Positions 1 through 9,093 are shown, numbered from the stretch's first letter. The stretch is 64,000 bases of DNA from Leucobacter soli (GCF_910593785.1 NZ_CAJVAP010000013.1:1-64000), one strand, 5' to 3'. The notes: generated by a model from the sequence alone, not told the origin. Program-made: numbers and translations.

Positions 1-1064
1 AGGGGGATCCGCGCGGTCACAATACCGTCCTCGACCGATGCTCGGGGTATCGGAGCGGTGACCGGTGAGACGCGGCGGATGCGGGGCGAGGCGCGCTGTA
101 CGGCGGCGCGCATGTCGGCCGCGGAGGCGAATCGGTGCGCGGGATCCTTCTGGAGGGCGCGCAGCACGAGCGCGTCGAGCTGCGACGGGAGCCCGGGGCG
201 CAGCAGCGAGGGCTGGGTGGGGGCCGCGCCGACGTGGGCATCCCGCGTCTCGAGCGGGGAGTCGCGGAGGAACGGCGGCAATCCGGTCAGGAGGAAGTGG
301 AGCAGACCGCCCACCTGGTAGAGGTCGCCCCGATCCGTGACCGGCTCTCCCCGTGCCTGCTCGGGAGAGAGGTAGAGCGGGTTGCCCAGCACGCCGACGT
401 CGTGGCCGAGCGCCGGCTCGCCCGAGGCGCCCGCGATGCCGAAGTCGATCAGCCGGACCGACTCGCGAGCGAGCGGTGTGCCGGGGGTGACGTCGGCCAT
501 GACGTTCGCCGGGGTCACATCACGGTGCACGAAGCCGGCCAGGTGCACCGCCTCGAGGGCGTCGAGCACCGCGTCGACCGCCATGAGGGCGTCCCCTGGG
601 TCGAGCGGGCCCCGATCCCGCACCAGTGCCCCGAGCGAGCGCCCCGGGACGAGGTCGGTCGCGATCCATGAGCTCTGGGAGGTGGATGCGCTCGGGGCGA
701 TCGACGCGTTCCGCGGATTCGTCTGCTGCCCGACCCAGCGCACGATGCCCGGATGGTGGAGCGCCGCGAGGATATCCGCCTCGCGCAGGAAGGCCGACCG
801 CTCCTCCGGCGACTCGGCGAGGTGAGCGTGCAACAGTTTGACGGCGAGCATTCCGCCGGTCCGCAGATCCTGGGCGGCGAAGACTCGGGCGGTGCCTCCG
901 CGCCCCAGGAGCCGGAGCAGTTCGAAGCCCTCCACCTGCGGGAGCGCGGCAGCATCGGTGCAGACGTCGGGCTCGTTCTCGATCTCGACGCCGAGCTCGC
1001 TCTCGAGGTCGCCGAGTGCTGGGGAACCCGGATTCCGCGACGACGCGATGACGCTGCTTCGCAC
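1..1064 (-). CDS. Serine/threonine protein kinase (PknB-like), 3' end beyond window
   Basis: Cytoplasmic Hanks-type kinase domain; about 354 residues are visible and the C-terminus runs off the left edge. Seen in order: glycine-rich loop LGRGGTARVF, VAIK-type lysine in LAVKLLH, catalytic loop HRDVTPANV, DFG in LIDFGIAG, APE-like SPEQARGE, then helical lobe ending with HRFASAADMRAAV. The catalytic-loop lysine (normally HRDxKPxN) is threonine, while the HRD aspartate and the asparagine are kept. The start is GTG at 1064, with GAGAAGAGG upstream; no in-frame ATG fits the kinase N-terminus. The visible part has no transmembrane segment, but such kinases usually carry one after the kinase domain. 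It is divergent from the peroxiredoxin gene. The family assignment is sure; the substrate is unknown. Confidence 0.9.
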   Translation of the reverse strand, partial: MRSSVIASSRNPGSPALGDLESELGVEIENEPDVCTDAAALPQVEGFELLRLLGRGGTARVFAAQDLRTGGMLAVKLLHAHLAESPEERSAFLREADILAALHHPGIVRWVGQQTNPRNASIAPSASTSQSSWIATDLVPGRSLGALVRDRGPLDPGDALMAVDAVLDALEAVHLAGFVHRDVTPANVMADVTPGTPLARESVRLIDFGIAGASGEPALGHDVGVLGNPLYLSPEQARGEPVTDRGDLYQVGGLLHFLLTGLPPFLRDSPLETRDAHVGAAPTQPSLLRPGLPSQLDALVLRALQKDPAHRFASAADMRAAVQRASPRIRRVSPVTAPIPRASVEDGIVTARIP

Positions 1065-1214
1065 GACTGCACCTCTTCTCGCTTCGAGAGTAGAGGCGCC
1101 GGGTGACCGGCAGGTGTCCGGGCGGTGACGAATCCGGTATGCGAGCGGCACGGTTTGGCGCCGTGGATCGGGTGCCGTCTAAGCTTGGGAGCAGGCTACG
1201 AGAGGAGCACGCAC

Positions 1215-1673
1215 ATGGTGATTCAGGCAGGCGAGATCGCCCCGGACTTCACGCTGTCGGATCAGCACGGCGAGGAACTGACGCTGTCCGAGTTGGTGGC
1301 CGAGCAGCCGGTGGCGCTCGTGTTCTTCCCGCTCGCATTCTCCGGCATCTGCACGGGGGAGCTGTGCGAGTTGCGCGACAACATCGCGATCTTCGGCGAC
1401 GCCCGCGTGCGCCTCCTCGGGATCTCCGTCGACTCGGTGCACGCCCTGCGCGCCTGGGCGACGCAGGAGGACTACGAGTTCTCGATCCTCTCCGACTTCT
1501 GGCCTCACGGGGGCGTGGCGCGCGAGTACGGCGCCTTCGTCGAGGAGCGAGGTATCGCGACACGGGCCACGGTGCTGATCGGAGAGGACCGCCGCGTCAT
1601 CGCCTCCTTCGAGAACCAGCCGGGCGAGGCGCGCGACTTCGCCGCGTACCGTGAGGCGCTCGCCTCGGTCTGA
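1215..1673 (+). CDS. Peroxiredoxin, AhpE-like (thioredoxin-fold peroxidase)
   Basis: 152-residue cytoplasmic peroxidase that should reduce H2O2 and organic hydroperoxides. The N-terminus GEIAPDFTLSDQHGEEL is the standard AhpC/TSA opening. The peroxidatic cysteine is Cys46 in FSGICTGELC, and Cys51 five residues later could be a resolving partner; the AhpE subgroup is usually called 1-Cys. The ATG at 1215 was preferred over an in-frame upstream GTG because AGAGGAG lies 7 nt before it and it removes a tail foreign to the family. A TAAGCT hexamer at 1180-1185 is a plausible -10. It stands alone, divergent from the kinase gene and followed by tRNA-Val. Confidence 0.93.
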   Translation: MVIQAGEIAPDFTLSDQHGEELTLSELVAEQPVALVFFPLAFSGICTGELCELRDNIAIFGDARVRLLGISVDSVHALRAWATQEDYEFSILSDFWPHGGVAREYGAFVEERGIATRATVLIGEDRRVIASFENQPGEARDFAAYREALASV

Positions 1674-1721
1674 TCCGGGTCTCGCGCCTCGGTCTCGGCA
1701 CCGACACCGGTGCCGGAGCGC

Positions 1722-1750
1722 GTTCCTGCGGCGTGTGGATCCCCTAGACT
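1722..1750 (+). promoter_or_regulatory. Probable promoter of tRNA-Val
   Basis: A good -10 hexamer TAGACT lies at 1745-1750. A weak -35 (GTTCCT, 1722-1727) sits 17 bp upstream. The mature tRNA begins 24 nt after the -10. The -10 is convincing, the -35 less so. Confidence 0.55.
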
Positions 1751-1773
1751 TGGGGGGCCCGCCCTGCGGGCGA

Positions 1774-1846
1774 GGGCCCGTAGCTCAGCTGGTAGAGCGC
1801 CACGTTTACACCGTGGATGTCGTCGGTTCGATCCCGGCCGGGCCCA
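1774..1846 (+). tRNA. tRNA-Val (anticodon TAC)
   Basis: A full cloverleaf can be folded by eye. The acceptor stem GGGCCCG (1774-1780) pairs with CGGGCCC (1839-1845). The D stem is GCTC/GAGC. The anticodon stem CCACG/CGTGG encloses loop TTTACAC with anticodon TAC at 1807-1809. The T stem GTCGG/CCGGC encloses TTCGATC. The discriminator base is A1846. The CCA end is not fully encoded (ACCG follows). It would read GUA and, by wobble, other valine codons. Confidence 0.95.
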
Positions 1847-1904
1847 CCGAACCGGCCTGGTCGGTACGCGCGCGCCGCCGGCATCGCCGCAGCGACGGCG
1901 CGGC

Positions 1905-3089
1905 TCAGCCCTTCGCGGCCTTGCCCGTCGCCAGCTTCGTGACGACCGAGACGATCGTCGGGCTGAAGTCGCCCCAGGCGTCGCTCACCCGTGCGAGGTC
2001 GACCTTGCCGGTGTGCACCTGCTCGCAGAGCCGGATCCAGCCCTCGCCCGTAGCCGCGGTGATCGCGGAGGCGACAGCCGCGTTCACCGCGCTGCCCGCC
2101 ATCGGGATGAGCTTGACGAAGCTGTGGGCGAGCGCCCTGCCGGCCATCTGCGCGCCTAGCTGGGCGAGGGCCGAGGTCGACAGCATCGTCCGCAGTTCGA
2201 GGTCGTAGATGACGGAGATGCGCGCCATCATGCTCAGCTGGATCGGCGCCAGCGTCGCCGCGTCGGCGACGGGGATGGGGACGGCGGCCGCTGCCGCCGC
2301 AGCGGCGGACGCAGCCGCGACGACGCGGCGCGCCATCTCCCGCTTCCAGGGAAGGTTGAGCCGCTGCGCGATGCGAAACGCCTCCTTCTCGTCTTCCGGC
2401 GAGAGGGCCAGCGTCTCCGCCACGAGCTCACCGAGCCCGTGCCCCGTGCCCTTTCCCTGCGTGCCCTTGCCGTGCGCGCCGTGCGCCGACGTGAGGATGA
2501 CCCGTCGGATCGGCAGGTGGATCGGCGCGCCCTCGGCATCGACCGGGTGCTCGAGCCAGTCACGGAACTCCTCGGCATCCTTCGACGCCCGGACCCTGCC
2601 GGTCACGGGATGCTTCGTCCAGTTCACCTTCGTGAGCACGAGGATCACCGGCAGGCCGGAGGCATCGAGCTCGCGGATCATCTCGATATCGGGCAGCGTG
2701 AGCCGGTCGGCGTGGGCCGCCACGCAGTACCAGACGACCGCTATCTGCTCGTCGGCCGGCCGCTCCGACACGGTCCGCAGATGCGCGCGGAGCGTCTCGG
2801 CGGGGGAACGGCTCGATCCGATCTCGAAGCCCTCGAAGTCCCAGATGCCGAGAGAATCGTCGTGGTAGTAGTTCACCCCGCTCGTCACGGGCAGCCCTTT
2901 GCCCACCTTCGCATGGTCGCGGCCGAACACGGCGTTGACCAGCGAGGACTTGCCCACGCCCGTTCCGCCGACGATCGCGAGGTTGAACCGGCCGTACCGC
3001 TGCCGCGCCTGGGACGACGCCTCGATGAACGGGCGCTCATCGACCTCGGGGCGCTCCTCCCCGTCGGCCTGCTCCGGTGCACCGCTCAT
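1905..3089 (-). CDS. Era-like GTPase with C-terminal DUF697 domain
   Basis: 394-residue predicted GTP-binding protein. The P-loop GGTGVGKSS is near residue 42, a G3-like DFEG follows, and the G4 motif is LTKVNWTKH. The C-terminal third is an alanine-rich hydrophobic region with the look of DUF697, which may associate with membrane. ATG 3089 was chosen because GAGG and GGAGG lie just upstream; an in-frame ATG at 3146 would add 19 residues of low complexity. It is convergent with tRNA-Val. Biological role unknown: related GTPases exist in many actinobacteria without an assigned function. Confidence 0.8.
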   Translation of the reverse strand: MSGAPEQADGEERPEVDERPFIEASSQARQRYGRFNLAIVGGTGVGKSSLVNAVFGRDHAKVGKGLPVTSGVNYYHDDSLGIWDFEGFEIGSSRSPAETLRAHLRTVSERPADEQIAVVWYCVAAHADRLTLPDIEMIRELDASGLPVILVLTKVNWTKHPVTGRVRASKDAEEFRDWLEHPVDAEGAPIHLPIRRVILTSAHGAHGKGTQGKGTGHGLGELVAETLALSPEDEKEAFRIAQRLNLPWKREMARRVVAAASAAAAAAAAVPIPVADAATLAPIQLSMMARISVIYDLELRTMLSTSALAQLGAQMAGRALAHSFVKLIPMAGSAVNAAVASAITAATGEGWIRLCEQVHTGKVDLARVSDAWGDFSPTIVSVVTKLATGKAAKG

Positions 3090-3259
3090 CTCTGCCTCGA
3101 TCCTCCGTGCCTCTATTCTCCGCACCTCGCTCCTCGCTGCGCCCATCTGCGCTCGTGCCAGCAGCCCGCGGAGCCGCAGTCAGGTACTGACGAGTGTAGT
3201 GATCAGCGACACGGTCATCGCGACGACGAGCGCGTTGAATCGGGCGCACGGATCTCTGG

Positions 3260-4372
3260 CTACGCGAGCAGCTCCCGGTAGTCGATCTCGTGCCACGCGT
3301 TCTCGCAGGGCGGGCCGACGGTGAAGGCCAGCGCGCGGCGCGCGGGGTGCATGACCACTGAGGCGATCGTCGTCCAGCGCTCATCGGGCCCACCCGCAGG
3401 GTCGGGGTGGCAGCAGACCGAGTTCGGCCACTCGGCGTGGTCGGCGAGCGCTGCGCGCAGATCCTCATCGCTCAGTCGGTCCTCGGCCCGAGCGACGCGC
3501 CGGGTCATGCGGCCGAACCGCACGAAGCTGTCGGCCATCGCGAGTGGCGCGAGATCGTGCCCGCCTGGCACGGGGTCGACGAAGTGATTCGCATGCACCA
3601 CGGCCCCGGTCGTGGCGATCTGCGGCGTCACGTTCCGCGGTCCGCCCGGCGAGGTCTCGAAGTTGAGCACCGCGCCATCCGCGTTCGCGAGGATGTAGTT
3701 GCCGGACGCCGCACGGGGTACTCCCGCGACGCGCTCGAGCGCACCGGCGATGTGCGGGCTGTCGGCGAGCGACCGGATCACGAAGTGGAAGGGCACGCGG
3801 TCCGCGGTCCCGTCGAGCGAGGTCGCGAGCGTGTTGATGCCGATCGCGAGGCCGCTCTCGGTGAGGATCATCTTCGCGAGCAGACCGGCCTCGACCAGGG
3901 TCGCGTAGTTCGGGCCGTCCTCCCGCTCGACCTCGAGCAGGATCGTGGCGTCGCTCAAGAACTCGAGCCAGTCCCAGTTCTGGCCGAGCACAGTCTCGCC
4001 CGACGCGGTGCGGTCGGGCTCCAGGGCGAACGACGTGCACTCGCCGATGATCCGGCCGGCCTTCGCCACGGTCGCCGCGTGCAGGATCTCGCTGCGGCAG
4101 TTGATCGTCAGGATCTCCTCGAACGCGAGCCCGCTGCCCTCGGCGATGCCGCGGATCTCGTCGAGCAGCCCGGGCAGGTGCCGCTCGATGGCCGGCATGT
4201 AGGCGCGCGCCTGGGCGGTCGCCCGCGCCCAGTCGACGCCCTTCGCTGCGAAAGCGCGCTCATAGCCGCGGCGGGTGATCAGGATCTGCTGACGCGCGAG
4301 TTCCCCGTAGCGACGCGACCGCTCGCCCGCGTCGCCGCTCACCCGGATCCGGGGGAAGCCCGCGCCGCTCAT
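3260..4372 (-). CDS. C45-family (acyl-CoA:6-APA acyltransferase-like) Ntn hydrolase
   Basis: 370-residue protein of the penicillin acyltransferase / peptidase C45 family, N-terminal-nucleophile amidohydrolases that self-cleave before a cysteine. The probable nucleophile is Cys112 in GECTSFAL, followed by the family hallmark GQNWDW. The residue before it is Glu rather than the common Gly or Asp. Residues 1-111 would be the small subunit. There is no signal peptide, so it acts in the cytoplasm. It is last in the leftward operon hyuA-hyuB-CE4-C45: its ATG overlaps the stop of the CE4 gene as ATGA. The context suggests it cleaves or transfers an acyl-amide bond in a compound handled by the hydantoinase-type enzymes. 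The exact substrate cannot be read from sequence. Confidence 0.85.
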   Translation of the reverse strand: MSGAGFPRIRVSGDAGERSRRYGELARQQILITRRGYERAFAAKGVDWARATAQARAYMPAIERHLPGLLDEIRGIAEGSGLAFEEILTINCRSEILHAATVAKAGRIIGECTSFALEPDRTASGETVLGQNWDWLEFLSDATILLEVEREDGPNYATLVEAGLLAKMILTESGLAIGINTLATSLDGTADRVPFHFVIRSLADSPHIAGALERVAGVPRAASGNYILANADGAVLNFETSPGGPRNVTPQIATTGAVVHANHFVDPVPGGHDLAPLAMADSFVRFGRMTRRVARAEDRLSDEDLRAALADHAEWPNSVCCHPDPAGGPDERWTTIASVVMHPARRALAFTVGPPCENAWHEIDYRELLA

Positions 4373-5187
4373 GCGCCGATCCTCAGCTCGAGTGGTCCGT
4401 GCGCCCGGGCGTGTGCGGCGATCTCGTGGGTCGGCGCGATCCAGGCGCCGGTCTCCTGCAGGTGCGCGATGACGGTCTCGAGCATGGCGAGCCGGGAGGG
4501 GCGCCCCGAGAGCATCGGGTGCGTCGTGATCATCACGTGGCCCCCGAGGCGGGCGATGCCGTCGATCTCGGGCAGCCAGACGTCGAGCACTTCGCGCGGC
4601 GAACGGATCGTCTTCTCCCAGGTGTCGTTCGCGAACCAGAAGTGCGGGGCGTCGTCGAGGATCCACGAGACCGGTACCTCGATGAGGTCGTGCGTCGTGT
4701 GCCGGTAGGGGAGGATGTGGTCGAGCAGGTTCGAGCTGTAGGCGAAGCCGGCCTCCACGAGCAGGTCGAGCGTCGACGAGCTGAAATCCCACGAGGGTGA
4801 ACGGTAGCCGACGACCTCGCCGCCGAGGTCGCGGAGGGCCTCCAGCCCCGCGTAGAGCTCCTCGCGCTCTTCTTCCGGGCTGAGCGTCGTGGGCGAAGTG
4901 TGCGAATGCCCGTGATGCGCGACCTCGTGCCGGGCGGCGATGATGTCCCGCACCGCCTGCGGATGACGCAGCGCGTCCTTGCCGCACACGTAGAACGTCG
5001 CCCGGACGCCGCGCCGCTCGAGCAGATCGAGGATCAGCGGCACGCCAACCTTCGGGCCGTAAGCGCCCTGCGAGAGCACCCCGGGGGCCGAGGCGTTCGC
5101 CGGGTTCTCGCCGAGCCACACCTCCTCGGCGTCGAAGTCGAAGCTCACCGTCGCGGCGTAGCTCTTTCCGTCAGGCCAGGTCGTCAC
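4369..5187 (-). CDS. Polysaccharide-deacetylase-fold (CE4) hydrolase, possible cyclic imidase
   Basis: 272-residue NodB-homology protein. The metal-binding motifs are visible: SFDFDAE (Asp17/Asp19), the HxxxH histidines 92 and 96 in HHGHSH, and GYRSPSWDF as in the HP0310-type branch. It has no signal peptide, which argues against cell-wall deacetylation. Cytoplasmic members of this branch include allantoinase-like and, as I recall, cyclic-imide hydrolases, so amide-ring opening fits the hydantoinase neighbours better (inference). The start is GTG 5187, overlapping the hyuB stop as GTGA; the end overlaps the C45 gene as ATGA. The operon link is therefore tight. Confidence 0.82.
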   Translation of the reverse strand: MTTWPDGKSYAATVSFDFDAEEVWLGENPANASAPGVLSQGAYGPKVGVPLILDLLERRGVRATFYVCGKDALRHPQAVRDIIAARHEVAHHGHSHTSPTTLSPEEEREELYAGLEALRDLGGEVVGYRSPSWDFSSSTLDLLVEAGFAYSSNLLDHILPYRHTTHDLIEVPVSWILDDAPHFWFANDTWEKTIRSPREVLDVWLPEIDGIARLGGHVMITTHPMLSGRPSRLAMLETVIAHLQETGAWIAPTHEIAAHARAHGPLELRIGA

Positions 5188-6824
5188 AGCCGTCCCTCCA
5201 CTTCGTCCAGGTCTCGCAGCTCCTGCGGGCGGTCCGCAGGGTCGCCGAAGCCGCCACCGCCGGCGCTCTCGACCCGCACCACGGTGCCGGGCTGGAGGAT
5301 GCGCGACGTCTTGCGCGGCGTGTCGAGCACGGAGCCGTCGGGGCCGAGCACGGTGATGGTCGTCGGCAGGGCCGTACCGCCGCTCGCCGCGCCCTCCGGA
5401 GCGAAGCGGGAGTCGGTCTGCTCGGCGTAGAAGGTCGCGTGCTGCGGGTGCTCGAGGATCTCGTACTCGCGCACCAGCCCGAGGCCGCCGTTGTAGCGTC
5501 CGCGCCCCTGCGAGCCGGGCCGGAACTCGGTCTTGCGGATGCGGATGTTGTAGTTGGTCTCGACGACCTCGGTCGGCATCACGCCCACGTTCGACATGTA
5601 GGTGTCGACGCCGTCGAGCCCGTCGCCGTGCGCGGTCGCCCCGGTACCGCCACCGACCACGTCTGCCATCACGGCCTGCTGTCCGGTCGCGGGGCTCGTG
5701 GAGCCGACGTTGAAGCAGAAGAAGCTCACCGAGCTCGAGGCCACGGCGCGATCCGGCCAGATCTCGTACATCGCCCGGATCAGGGTGTCGGCCAGGCGCT
5801 GGCACGAGTTGTGCCGGATCGAGACCGCGGCCGGGGGCGTCGGATTGACGACGGTGCCCTCGGGAGCGGTGACGTCGAGGGCGCGCAGGAGGCCGTCGTT
5901 CGAGCCGAGACCCGGAGCGACGACGCAGCGCACGGCGTAGACGAGGCCCGCGCGGGCGCTCGCCCACGGGATGTTCATCGCCCCGGCGGTCTGGCGATCC
6001 GACCCCGAGAGATCGATGCTCAGGCGGCCGCCGCGCTTCTCGATGCGCGCGTGGATGCGGGTCGGGGGGCCGGCGCGGCCGTCGTCGTCGAGAGCGCCCT
6101 CCGCCTCGCCGACGCCGTCGGGCAGCTGCTCGAGCAGGCGGGTGACCGCGGCCTCGACCACGTCGAGCATGCGGGACATGACCGCGAGCATCGTGTCCTT
6201 GCCGTAGAGCCGCATGAGCTCGTGGACGCGCTCCTCGCCGAGACGGCAGGAGGCGCGCTGGGCGCGGAAGTCGCTGAGCGTGCTCAGCGGGTCGCGGAAG
6301 TTCTCGGTCAGCAGATCGACGAGCTCCTCGTTCTCGGCGCCGGCGACCGAGAGCCGCAACGGCGGGATCACAACGCCCTCGCCGTAGAGCTCGGTCAGCT
6401 CGGGGCCCTCGCTGCCGGGGTTGACGCCGCCGACATCGATGTGATGCGCTGCCGTGCCGGCCCAGGCGACGAGCTCGCCGTCGAAGAAGATCGGGATCAC
6501 GATGTTCACGTCCGGCAGATGCATGGCCCCCTGGTAGGGGTGGTTGCAGATGTAGGCGTCGTGCTCCCGGATGCGGCCGTCCCACCGCTTCAGCACGGAT
6601 TTCACGACGAGCGACATCGCTCCGAGCTGCGCCGGGATGTAGTCCGCCTGGGCGACCAGATCTCCGGTCGCGGTGAAGACGGCGCACGAGAAGTCGTCCA
6701 TGTCCCGGATGATGGGGCTGTAGCTCGAACGCTTGAGCACGCTCCCCATCTCCTCGGCGGCGGACTGCAGCGCCGCGGAGGCGACCTCAAAGGTCACGGC
6801 GTCGATCTGAAGCTCGGTGGTCAT
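5184..6824 (-). CDS. hyuB: Hydantoinase B / 5-oxoprolinase beta-type subunit
   Basis: 546 residues, full length for the HyuB family. Family landmarks seen: SSYSPIIRDMDDFSCA near residue 33, HPYQGAMHLPDV near 95, GGGTGATAHGDG near 390, YNGGLGLVREYEI, and the terminal SAGGGGFGDP. HyuA and HyuB form a cytoplasmic complex that opens 5-membered cyclic amides (hydantoins, 5-oxoproline, N-methylhydantoin) with ATP hydrolysis. The ATG at 6824 is preceded by AAGGAG. It lies 2 nt downstream of hyuA and overlaps the CE4 gene by 4 nt. Which ring is used (hydantoin, oxoproline, succinimide or other) cannot be decided here. Confidence 0.93.
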   Translation of the reverse strand: MTTELQIDAVTFEVASAALQSAAEEMGSVLKRSSYSPIIRDMDDFSCAVFTATGDLVAQADYIPAQLGAMSLVVKSVLKRWDGRIREHDAYICNHPYQGAMHLPDVNIVIPIFFDGELVAWAGTAAHHIDVGGVNPGSEGPELTELYGEGVVIPPLRLSVAGAENEELVDLLTENFRDPLSTLSDFRAQRASCRLGEERVHELMRLYGKDTMLAVMSRMLDVVEAAVTRLLEQLPDGVGEAEGALDDDGRAGPPTRIHARIEKRGGRLSIDLSGSDRQTAGAMNIPWASARAGLVYAVRCVVAPGLGSNDGLLRALDVTAPEGTVVNPTPPAAVSIRHNSCQRLADTLIRAMYEIWPDRAVASSSVSFFCFNVGSTSPATGQQAVMADVVGGGTGATAHGDGLDGVDTYMSNVGVMPTEVVETNYNIRIRKTEFRPGSQGRGRYNGGLGLVREYEILEHPQHATFYAEQTDSRFAPEGAASGGTALPTTITVLGPDGSVLDTPRKTSRILQPGTVVRVESAGGGGFGDPADRPQELRDLDEVEGRL

Positions 6825-6826
6825 GG

Positions 6827-8908
6827 CTACTGCTCCTTGCTCTCGTGCGAATCGGCGCCGATCCGCGAGTCCGTGACGACGATGTCGAGCGTGCTCGTGA
6901 CGCTCACGTGCTGCTCCGGGAGGATGACGGAGGTCGCGTCCATCTGCTGGATCACGGCCGGACCCTCGAAGGCGGTGCCGGCCGGCAGCGCGGACCGCTC
7001 GATCACCGGGACCTCTACCGCGCCGTAGCCGGGGAGCAGGATCTCCCGGCGGGTGACGACGGCCTCCTCCGGCAGGGCGGCGGCGTCGACGGGCGCCACG
7101 CGGTCGCGACTGCGGGAGATCTCGCCCGTCGCCGCGAGACGCACGGTGACGATCTCGACCGGTTCGTCATGATTGCTGTGCCCGTAGCGCTCGAGGTGGG
7201 CGGCGTGGAAGAGCTCCGGGATCGCGGCGAGCGACGCCTCGTCCCAGCCGTCGAGCGCGATGCCCAGTTCGAAGCCCTGGCCCCGGTAGCGGCAGTCGAC
7301 CTGGGCGAGCAGGGCGACCTGATCCTCCTCGATGCCGTCGCTCGCGAACTGCCTGATCGACTCGGCGACCGCCTCGGAGTACCAGGCCGCGGTCTCGCGG
7401 TACGACTCCGCATCGGCCGGCTTGAGGAGGGTCTGCGACCGGTCGATGCGCAGTCCGGCGACGAGCAGGCCGTCGGCCGCGAAGAGGCCCGGGCGCAGCG
7501 GCAGGATCACGTTCTTCAACGTCATGTGGCGGAGCATCAGCCCGGCGTGGAGCGGGCCGGCGCCGCCGAAGGGCACGAGCGAGAACTCCCGCGGATCGAG
7601 ACCGCGCTCCACGCTGACCTTGCGTACGGCGCGGATCATGTGCGCGAGACCGATGGCCAGGATCGCCTCGGCGCCCTCCTCGGCCGTCATGCCGAGCGGC
7701 GTCGCGATCCGCTCGACCGCGGCGACCGCGAGATCGCGATCGATGCGCAGTCCGCCGGCGAGCTCGCCTGCGCCGAGAGTGCCGAGCACCGCGTGCGCGT
7801 CGGTGATCGTCGGCTCCACGCCGCCGCGACCGTAGCAGGCCGGGCCGGGCACCGCCTTGGCCGAGGCCGGGCCCACCTTGAGGCTGCCGGCCTGATCGAT
7901 CCAGGCGATGCTGCCCCCGCCCGCACCGATCGTATGGATGTCAACGGTCGGGGCGAGCAGGGTGTGATCCTGCACCTCCTGCACCGTCGTGAAGGGGATC
8001 GTGGCATCGCGCAGCAGGCAGACATCGGTCGAGGTGCCGCCCATGTCGAGGCTGATGAGGTTCGGCTCGTCGAGGGTCTCCGCGAGCGCCGCGAGGCCGG
8101 CGACACCGCCGGCGGGCCCGGAGAGCACGAGCTTGTGCGCCTCGGCGCCGGCGCGCTCCGCCGGCACGCTGCCGCCGTTGGACTGCATCACGAGGAGGGG
8201 CGCCTGCACGCCCCGCGCGGCGAGGGCCTCGCTCGCGCGGTTGAGGTAGTTCTCGACCAGCGGCCGGAGCGCGGCGTTGATCGCGGTGGTCGCGGTGCGC
8301 GGGTACTCGCGGAACTCGCGCGCGATCTCGGAGGAGAGCGTCACCGGTCGATCCGGGAATGCGGCGCGTATGGCCTCGCCCGCACGGCGCTCGTGATCGT
8401 CGTTGAGGTAGCTGAAGAGGAAGGAGACGGCGATCGACTCCGGATCGTCCCGCCGCAGCCGTTCGATGATCTCGGAGAGCTCGGCCTCGTCGAGGCCGCT
8501 GACGACCTCGCCGGACGAGTCGATCCGCTCGGTGACCTCGTACCGGAGACCGCGCGGGACGAGCTCGCTCGGGCGCTCGGGCGTGAGGCTGTAGACGTCG
8601 GGCCGGTTCGATTGGCGGTAGCCGAGCACATCGCGGAAGCCGCGGGTCGTCACCAGGGCGGCGCGGCCGAGGTTGCCGGTCAGCGTGGCGTTCGTGGCGA
8701 CGGTCGTGCCGTGGCACACCAGGGATACATCGGTCAGCTCGACTCCGAGCCCCTCGAGCGCCGCCACCGCGTTGCTGAGTCCGCGTGACGGGTCTTCGGG
8801 CGTGGAGGCGACTTTCGCCTCGTGGATCTCGCCGTTCGATCCACGGGCGATGGCGTCGGTGAACGTGCCACCGGCATCGATGCTGATGGTCCAACGTTGG
8901 GCTGTCAT
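6827..8908 (-). CDS. hyuA: Hydantoinase A / 5-oxoprolinase alpha-type subunit (ATPase)
   Basis: 693 residues, the usual HyuA length. The actin-like ATPase fold is marked by DAGGTFTDA at residue 10, HGTTVATNA near 65, DMGGTSTDV near 288, and GAGGGSIA near 325. It supplies the ATP-dependent activation step for ring opening with HyuB. ATG 8908 was chosen because family members begin about six residues before the DAGGTFTD motif and a GGAG lies upstream; a longer reading would add about 100 residues lacking family character. It is first gene of the leftward operon. Its promoter probably uses CAGAAT at 8983-8978 with the dyad at 9002-9021 just upstream. Confidence 0.94.
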   Translation of the reverse strand: MTAQRWTISIDAGGTFTDAIARGSNGEIHEAKVASTPEDPSRGLSNAVAALEGLGVELTDVSLVCHGTTVATNATLTGNLGRAALVTTRGFRDVLGYRQSNRPDVYSLTPERPSELVPRGLRYEVTERIDSSGEVVSGLDEAELSEIIERLRRDDPESIAVSFLFSYLNDDHERRAGEAIRAAFPDRPVTLSSEIAREFREYPRTATTAINAALRPLVENYLNRASEALAARGVQAPLLVMQSNGGSVPAERAGAEAHKLVLSGPAGGVAGLAALAETLDEPNLISLDMGGTSTDVCLLRDATIPFTTVQEVQDHTLLAPTVDIHTIGAGGGSIAWIDQAGSLKVGPASAKAVPGPACYGRGGVEPTITDAHAVLGTLGAGELAGGLRIDRDLAVAAVERIATPLGMTAEEGAEAILAIGLAHMIRAVRKVSVERGLDPREFSLVPFGGAGPLHAGLMLRHMTLKNVILPLRPGLFAADGLLVAGLRIDRSQTLLKPADAESYRETAAWYSEAVAESIRQFASDGIEEDQVALLAQVDCRYRGQGFELGIALDGWDEASLAAIPELFHAAHLERYGHSNHDEPVEIVTVRLAATGEISRSRDRVAPVDAAALPEEAVVTRREILLPGYGAVEVPVIERSALPAGTAFEGPAVIQQMDATSVILPEQHVSVTSTLDIVVTDSRIGADSHESKEQ

Positions 8909-8977
8909 CGTCGACTCCGTAACTTCCGTGGCGCCGTTCCGCCGATGCGGGAGCGCCGTTCTGGTCTCTGCAGGCCC

Positions 8978-8983
8978 ATTCTG
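8978..8983 (-). promoter_or_regulatory. Candidate -10 box of the hyuA operon
   Basis: On the minus strand this reads CAGAAT. It lies exactly 18 nt downstream of the conserved motif at 9002-9021, the same distance as between the matching motif and the -10 before the transporter operon. The -35 position would overlap the end of the motif, as expected for a class II activator site. Confidence 0.5.
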
Positions 8984-9001
8984 CGGAACACGGGAGCGCT
9001 C

Positions 9002-9021
9002 GGCATGCGTTATTCGACGTA
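9002..9021 (-). promoter_or_regulatory. Operator candidate A (upstream of hyuA)
   Basis: The plus strand reads GGCATGCGTTATTCGACGTA. The reverse complement of 12484-12503, before the transporter operon, is identical except at two positions (C for T, T for C). The core is an imperfect dyad around TTATTCGA. Relative to each promoter the motif has the same orientation and the same 18-nt spacing to the -10. It is a likely binding site of the island's own regulator. Confidence 0.65.
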
Positions 9022-9048
9022 CGCGACCCGGTCGATCGCGGGGATGCC

Positions 9049-9066
9049 ATCGGTCATTTGACTGAT
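9049..9066 (+). promoter_or_regulatory. Operator candidate C (upstream of the SDR operon)
   Basis: This 18-bp dyad, ATCGGTCATTTGACTGAT, has arms of 8 bp matching at 7 positions around a TT centre. Its core GTCATTTGAC is identical to the core of the motif at 12484-12503. The dyad centre lies about 48 bp upstream of the start expected from the -10 at 9094, a usual place for activators. Confidence 0.55.
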
Positions 9067-9093
9067 GCCGCGCGGCGCGACCCGGAGGCAGAG

